Below, piece after piece: positions 61,610 to 64,000 of a stretch of DNA of 64,000 bases. Source of the DNA: Pelomonas paludis (GTDB lineage: Bacteria; Pseudomonadota; Gammaproteobacteria; Burkholderiales; Burkholderiaceae_C). The stretch spans positions 682,001-746,000 of the forward strand of contig NZ_JBDPZD010000002.1 of NCBI RefSeq assembly GCF_039872745.1, in the 5' to 3' direction. Every line of letters starts with the position of its first letter. Position 1 is the stretch's first letter. Both the position numbers and the translations under genes were made by a program. The notes below the pieces were generated by a model, which did no database searches, was not told where the DNA came from, and saw only the letters and a program-made list of their open reading frames with translations.

Positions 61610-62868
61610 AGGGGCGGAAGCGGAAGGCGCTCAGGCGCCAGCGCGCGCCACAAGGCCCAGAGCTGCAAGGCCGCCGCGAGGCCCGCCGCAAGGGCCAGCG
61701 CCCAGGCCAGGCGCAGCGCCGTGTCTGGGTGCGCAGGCAGCACCGCCAGCAAGCCCAAACCCACGCGCAGCACCAAGCCCTGCGCCAGCAAGCGGCTGGC
61801 CACACCGGCCTGGCCCAGCGCCGTGAGCACCGCTGGCACCGGCATCACCACCACCTGCAAGCCTGCGGTGAGCGCCAGGGGCGCCAACAGCGGCAGCACC
61901 GGCAGCCACGCAGCGCCCAGCAACCAGCCCAGCCAGGCGGGCGCTGACCACACCAGCAAGCCCAAGAGCGGCAGGCTCAAAAGCAGCAGCACGGCAATCG
62001 CCTGCCAGGCCGTCGGGCCCAGTCGCTCGCCCCGGTGGTGGCGCTCGGCCAGCACGGGCAGCGCGGCAAAGCCGATGGCCGGCATCACCAGCGCGGGCAG
62101 CCACTGCGTCAACGTCTGCGCCCGCAAGTAAAGGCCCTGCGCCACCGCCGTGCCCCACAGGCCCAGGCACCACTGCGGCCACACCACCTGCGCATGGTTG
62201 AACAAGGCACCAGCCTGCGCCGGCAAGCCCGCCCGCAAGACCGCACGCGCGCCGGCAAGACGTGGCACCCAGGCCCAGTGCCGGGTGCGCAGTTGCCAGG
62301 CCAGGGCCGTGCAAGCCAGGCCGCAGCCCAGCTCGGCACCGGCCAGGCCCAGCGCCCCAAAGCCCTGGGTGCAGAGCAGCAAGGCCAGCGCGGGCTGCAC
62401 CACATCGCCCACCCGGCTGACCCAGGCCAACGGCCGCGCGGCCAACTGGCGGGTCTGCACCGCCGCGAGCACACTGCCCAGGCCCGCCACCAGCAACGCC
62501 GGGGCCAGCACCCAGAGCACAGGTGCCAGCGCGGGCCGGCCCAGCAGCGTGGCCAGCGGCGCGGCCGCCACCACGAGCAACAGCGCCGCCACGGCGCCCG
62601 ACACCGCCAGCACGCCCAGGCAGGCCGACAGCTGCTGCTGCGCCAGCACGGCATCGCGCTGCAGCACGGTCGTGAGGCCCAGGTCGCGCAGCAAATGCAG
62701 CAACCCAAAAATCGCCATCGCCAGACCCCACACGCCAAACTCGGCCGGGCTGACCCAGTGCGCGAGCACGATGCTGCTGACCAGGCGGATGCCCTGGCTC
62801 AGCGCCGTCGAGGCCACGTGCAGCGACACCGCACGCCCCGCGCCTGATGTGTCCAAAGCCGTGCTCAT
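61573..62868 (-). CDS. Oligosaccharide flippase (polysaccharide biosynthesis) protein
   Basis: The 431-residue integral membrane protein has about twelve to fourteen spans and belongs to the Wzx/MATE-like polysaccharide export group. LHVASTALSQGIRLVSSIVLAHWVSPAEFGVWGLAM (quoted in parts: VSPAEFGVWGLAM) is the N-terminal signature. LRAGLPAQAGALFNHA sits near the centre. It would turn lipid-linked oligosaccharides across the inner membrane. The start overlaps the upstream glycosyltransferase stop as ATGA. Confidence 0.86.
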   Translation of the reverse strand: MSTALDTSGAGRAVSLHVASTALSQGIRLVSSIVLAHWVSPAEFGVWGLAMAIFGLLHLLRDLGLTTVLQRDAVLAQQQLSACLGVLAVSGAVAALLLVVAAAPLATLLGRPALAPVLWVLAPALLVAGLGSVLAAVQTRQLAARPLAWVSRVGDVVQPALALLLCTQGFGALGLAGAELGCGLACTALAWQLRTRHWAWVPRLAGARAVLRAGLPAQAGALFNHAQVVWPQWCLGLWGTAVAQGLYLRAQTLTQWLPALVMPAIGFAALPVLAERHHRGERLGPTAWQAIAVLLLLSLPLLGLLVWSAPAWLGWLLGAAWLPVLPLLAPLALTAGLQVVVMPVPAVLTALGQAGVASRLLAQGLVLRVGLGLLAVLPAHPDTALRLAWALALAAGLAAALQLWALWRALAPERLPLPPLQPSRRFITIRK

Positions 62869-63995
62869 GCGTTCAACAAGTCTTCATAAGCCGAGCGCAA
62901 TTGCCGGCCCAGTTGCTGGGGCGAGAGAGCTGCGTCAAACCGCGCCCGCACCGAGTGGCGCCGGTCCTCATGCGACCAGGCCGCCGCTGCCACCAGCGCA
63001 TCGGCCAGCGCCGCCGCATCGCCCGTGGGCCAGAGCTGCGCGGCCGGGCAATCGCCCACCAGGGCGCGGAAGCTAGGGATGCGCGTCACCACCGGCGCGG
63101 CGCCGCAGGCCAGGGCCTCGATGACCGCGTAGCCACTGCCCTCGTGGTGGCTGCCTTGGACGAGGATGTCAGCCGCCGAGAGCAGCCACTCCACCTCGGC
63201 ATGCGGCACGCGGCCCAGCAGGTGCACGCGCCCGAGCAGCGACGAGCCGGCAATGCGCGCCTTGACCTCGGCCAGCAGCGGCGCCTCGCCAAAGCACATC
63301 CACAGCTGCAGGCCCGGCAGGTCCGGCATGCGTTCGCTCGCGCGCTCGATGCCATCGAGCACGGTCAACGGGTCCTTGTTGGCATTGAGGTGACCGAGCC
63401 AGAGCACACAGGGCTCGCCGCGCAAACCCGTGCGCGCCTGAGCCGCAGCGCGGTCACGCGGCTCAAAGTGGCAGGACGACTCCACCACCTCGTACACCCG
63501 GCACGCCCGCCCCAGCGCACGCCGCCGCGCAAAGGCCTGCGCCTGCTCGGGCGCGCACACCATGAAGCCGCGCGCCAGCGCCAGCGTTTGCCGCTGCCGC
63601 CACCACAGCCAGGGCCGCGTGGCCACGCGCTCGGCGTGGTGCTGGATGACGAGGGGCACGCCCGGGCAGGCCTGGGCCAGCGCCCGGGCCAGCGCGCCAA
63701 AGCCCAGGCCATGCAGGTGCAGCACCTGCGGGCGCAAGGCCGCCAGCAGTTGCAGGCAGGCCGGGCTCAGGCCCTCGCCCGATGGGTTCAGCAAGGGCAG
63801 GAAGTGGTAGCCAATGCCCGCCCGCTCGACGCGGCACTGCTCGCGGTGCTGCTGCAGCACGGCCACATCCACCCCTGCTGCCTGCGCAGCCTCGGCGATC
63901 AGCGGCGTGGTGGCCCAGTCCGCCAGCAGCTGCTGCGGCGCACGCAGCTGCGCGTCCTGCAGGCCGCAGACCTGAAGGACGCGCAGGCTGGTCAT
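62865..63995 (-). CDS. Glycosyltransferase family 4 protein
   Basis: The 376-residue GT-B protein has VLHLHGLGFGALARAL and the C-terminal donor site CVLWLGHLNANKDPLTVLDGI, RVHLLGRVPHAEVEWLLSAAD and GSHHEGSGYAVIEALACGAAPVVT, with the E-x7-E pair. The start is ATG 63995, right at the window edge; the complement of a TGA lies at 63998-64000, so another gene may end there. It is coupled to the flippase gene downstream. Confidence 0.88.
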   Translation of the reverse strand: MTSLRVLQVCGLQDAQLRAPQQLLADWATTPLIAEAAQAAGVDVAVLQQHREQCRVERAGIGYHFLPLLNPSGEGLSPACLQLLAALRPQVLHLHGLGFGALARALAQACPGVPLVIQHHAERVATRPWLWWRQRQTLALARGFMVCAPEQAQAFARRRALGRACRVYEVVESSCHFEPRDRAAAQARTGLRGEPCVLWLGHLNANKDPLTVLDGIERASERMPDLPGLQLWMCFGEAPLLAEVKARIAGSSLLGRVHLLGRVPHAEVEWLLSAADILVQGSHHEGSGYAVIEALACGAAPVVTRIPSFRALVGDCPAAQLWPTGDAAALADALVAAAAWSHEDRRHSVRARFDAALSPQQLGRQLRSAYEDLLNA

Positions 63996-64000
63996 GGTCA

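Overview
The window is chromosomal DNA of high GC content from a betaproteobacterium, most likely a Burkholderiales of the Rubrivivax/Leptothrix/Ideonella type. The evidence is the gene order TPR-lolB-ispE-tRNA-Gln-prs-rplY-pth, the rapZ-recN-nadK/hrcA block, mutM-mutY, and the codon bias. The genus is an inference.

Layout. 1-3698: a cut-off molybdopterin oxidoreductase, a small exported protein, an S1/P1 nuclease and cobQ. 3764-9402: a cobalamin uptake operon (btuB-btuF-btuC-btuD) behind a cobalamin riboswitch, with a lower-GC DUF5677 gene wedged between btuD and cobQ. 9411-17519: housekeeping genes for translation (pth, rplY, tRNA-Gln), PRPP synthesis (prs), isoprenoids (ispE), lipoprotein export (lolB), and 8-oxoguanine repair (mutM-mutY). 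17500-24186: pbpG, a periplasmic binding protein, rapZ, recN, nadK and hrcA. 24202-28752: a four-gene pyrimidine operon (urc1-urc4-upp-codA) resembling the fungal URC uracil-degradation route, with a good sigma-54 promoter match in front.

The most unusual part is 28857-36845. A tRNA-Ile(CAU) gene is split directly after its anticodon by a 204-nt group I intron closely resembling the Azoarcus tRNA-Ile ribozyme. The 3' exon of the same gene is the integration site of a 7.7-kb element bounded by a perfect 15-bp repeat. The element carries a P4-type integrase, an AlpA-like regulator, a Toprim primase, a DUF3987 protein and several unassigned genes. Six copies of a 9-mer, ccgggtaac, lie at its two ends and look like integrase arm sites. 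It has no recognisable capsid, terminase, relaxase or conjugation gene, so it reads as a satellite-like or cryptic integrative element.

36846-37688 is nearly gene-free but holds a possible 30-residue membrane peptide with a strong hairpin behind it. 37689-55853 carries a YjjJ-type HipA kinase, DUF1178, a TIGR01777 epimerase, an S9 peptidase, a MacAB-like ABC export operon, a pirin, a ParE toxin with its partner, a 4-hydroxyproline epimerase, PspC, a TPR protein and NnrS, the last behind two palindromes of the CRP/FNR type. 56002-63995 is a surface-glycan-like cluster: a B12-type radical SAM protein, an HPr-kinase-like P-loop protein, a PF14907 nucleotidyltransferase, two glycosyltransferases, a methyltransferase and a flippase. 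Its genes alternate in strand and their 3' ends overlap.
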